DNA of 12,204 bases, taken from positions 1-12,204 of the forward strand of contig PWGJ01000016.1 in NCBI GenBank assembly GCA_003554445.1. Direction: 5' to 3'. Numbering within the stretch: the first letter of the stretch is position 1; every line of letters begins with the position of its first letter. The translations under genes were made by a program, and so were the position numbers. Positions 11,972 through 12,204 of this stretch are shown here, piece after piece. The notes under the pieces are model-generated. The model was not told where the DNA came from. It did not search any database and saw only the letters and a list, made by a program, of their open reading frames with translations. The stretch is from Candidatus Nealsoniibacteriota bacterium (lineage in GTDB: Bacteria > Patescibacteriota > Minisyncoccia > Minisyncoccales > PWPS01).

Positions 11972-12204
11972 TTAGTAGCGGGAGTACCATTGCCATATGC
12001 GGCGGGCTTCTTCTAAGTCAACGTCTGTTACTGCAAAGGTTTTTCCCTGGGGGGAGGAAAGGACCGAGGCTCTGATGGTGCAAAGCCCGCTCCAGCGCTG
12101 GAAGGGGTTGGCGGAAATCTCCAGGGATTGGATGTGGTTTTTATGCATTAAAACCTGGCTGCGCTGGAAGTCGCGAAACCGGAGAGCGAGCTGGTTTCCG
12201 TCCA
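11972..12204 (-). CDS. Bacterial PH-domain protein (bPH_2, YdbT-like), C-terminal fragment
   Basis: The frame is open from the window edge (first whole codon at 12202) to a TAA at 11972, giving the last 76 residues. They contain HKNHIQSLEISANPFQRW, then GLCTIRASVLS, a strand KTFAVTDVD, and a terminal helix EEARRIWQWYSRY. This matches the end of bPH_2 (PF03703-type) domains as in YdbS/YdbT proteins: the 'K-x-x-I-Q-S' strand, 'N-x-x-Q-R-x-x-G-L' turn and a final aromatic helix. Those proteins are membrane-associated and poorly characterised. The start and any membrane helices lie outside the window. It is 118 bases upstream of the kinase gene on the same strand. Confidence 0.8.
   Translation of the reverse strand, partial: DGNQLALRFRDFQRSQVLMHKNHIQSLEISANPFQRWSGLCTIRASVLSSPQGKTFAVTDVDLEEARRIWQWYSRY

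Noticed and set aside
1..12204. CRISPR arrays, tRNA or rRNA genes, complete insertion sequences
   Set aside because: I saw no regular direct repeats with spacers, no cloverleaf or rRNA-like stretches and no transposase motifs. The repeats present are protein-level modules in the giant gene.

Overview
The window reads as a piece of a Gram-positive, probably anaerobic, Clostridia-type chromosome. This is an inference from strong AGGAGG-like ribosome binding sites, sigma-A-like promoters, a secreted giant protein with a dockerin-like C-terminus, a kinase with a 7TM sensor and a bacterial PH-domain gene. I cannot name the species. Every gene I can support is on the minus strand, so transcription runs from high to low coordinates.

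Reading in the direction of transcription: (1) 11972-12204 is the C-terminal end of a bacterial PH-domain (bPH_2, YdbT-like) membrane protein cut by the window edge. (2) A 118-base gap carries an extended -10 promoter and a purine-rich leader. (3) 10117-11853 encodes a 578-residue histidine kinase with a TTG start: seven N-terminal membrane helices, a PAS domain, a HisKA_3 dimerisation/phosphoacceptor domain and an HATPase. (4) 9468-10142 encodes its NarL/LuxR-type response regulator, overlapping the kinase gene by 26 bases. (5) A 244-base gap (9224-9467) holds a likely intrinsic terminator, a 10-bp inverted repeat with arms about 90 bases apart, a good sigma-A promoter and a strong ribosome binding site. 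(6) 215-9223 encodes a 3002-residue exported mosaic protein that fills about three quarters of the window. (7) 1-214 is a non-coding tail with a weak terminator candidate and a solitary GGAACCGTCCC motif.

The giant protein has a signal peptide, then an Asp-rich thrombospondin-type-3-like (TSP3-like) array, a long unrecognised region with FG-GAP/VCBS-like calcium loops, and a hydrophobic glycine-zipper segment of about 80 residues. A second TSP3-like array follows, then a cadherin-like segment, several SbsA-like Ig domains, Ig modules with a Y/F-x-WYR signature alternating with cadherin-like beta-sandwich domains, an Fn3-like domain and a degenerate dockerin pair at the C-terminus. No LPXTG sortase signal or C-terminal membrane anchor is visible, so its attachment and its role (adhesin, S-layer-associated protein or toxin-like delivery protein) are open.

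The simplest functional reading is a membrane sensor and DNA-binding regulator pair next to a large surface protein with its own promoter. The inverted repeat in the gap between them is a candidate control site, but regulation of the giant gene by this pair is a hypothesis only.
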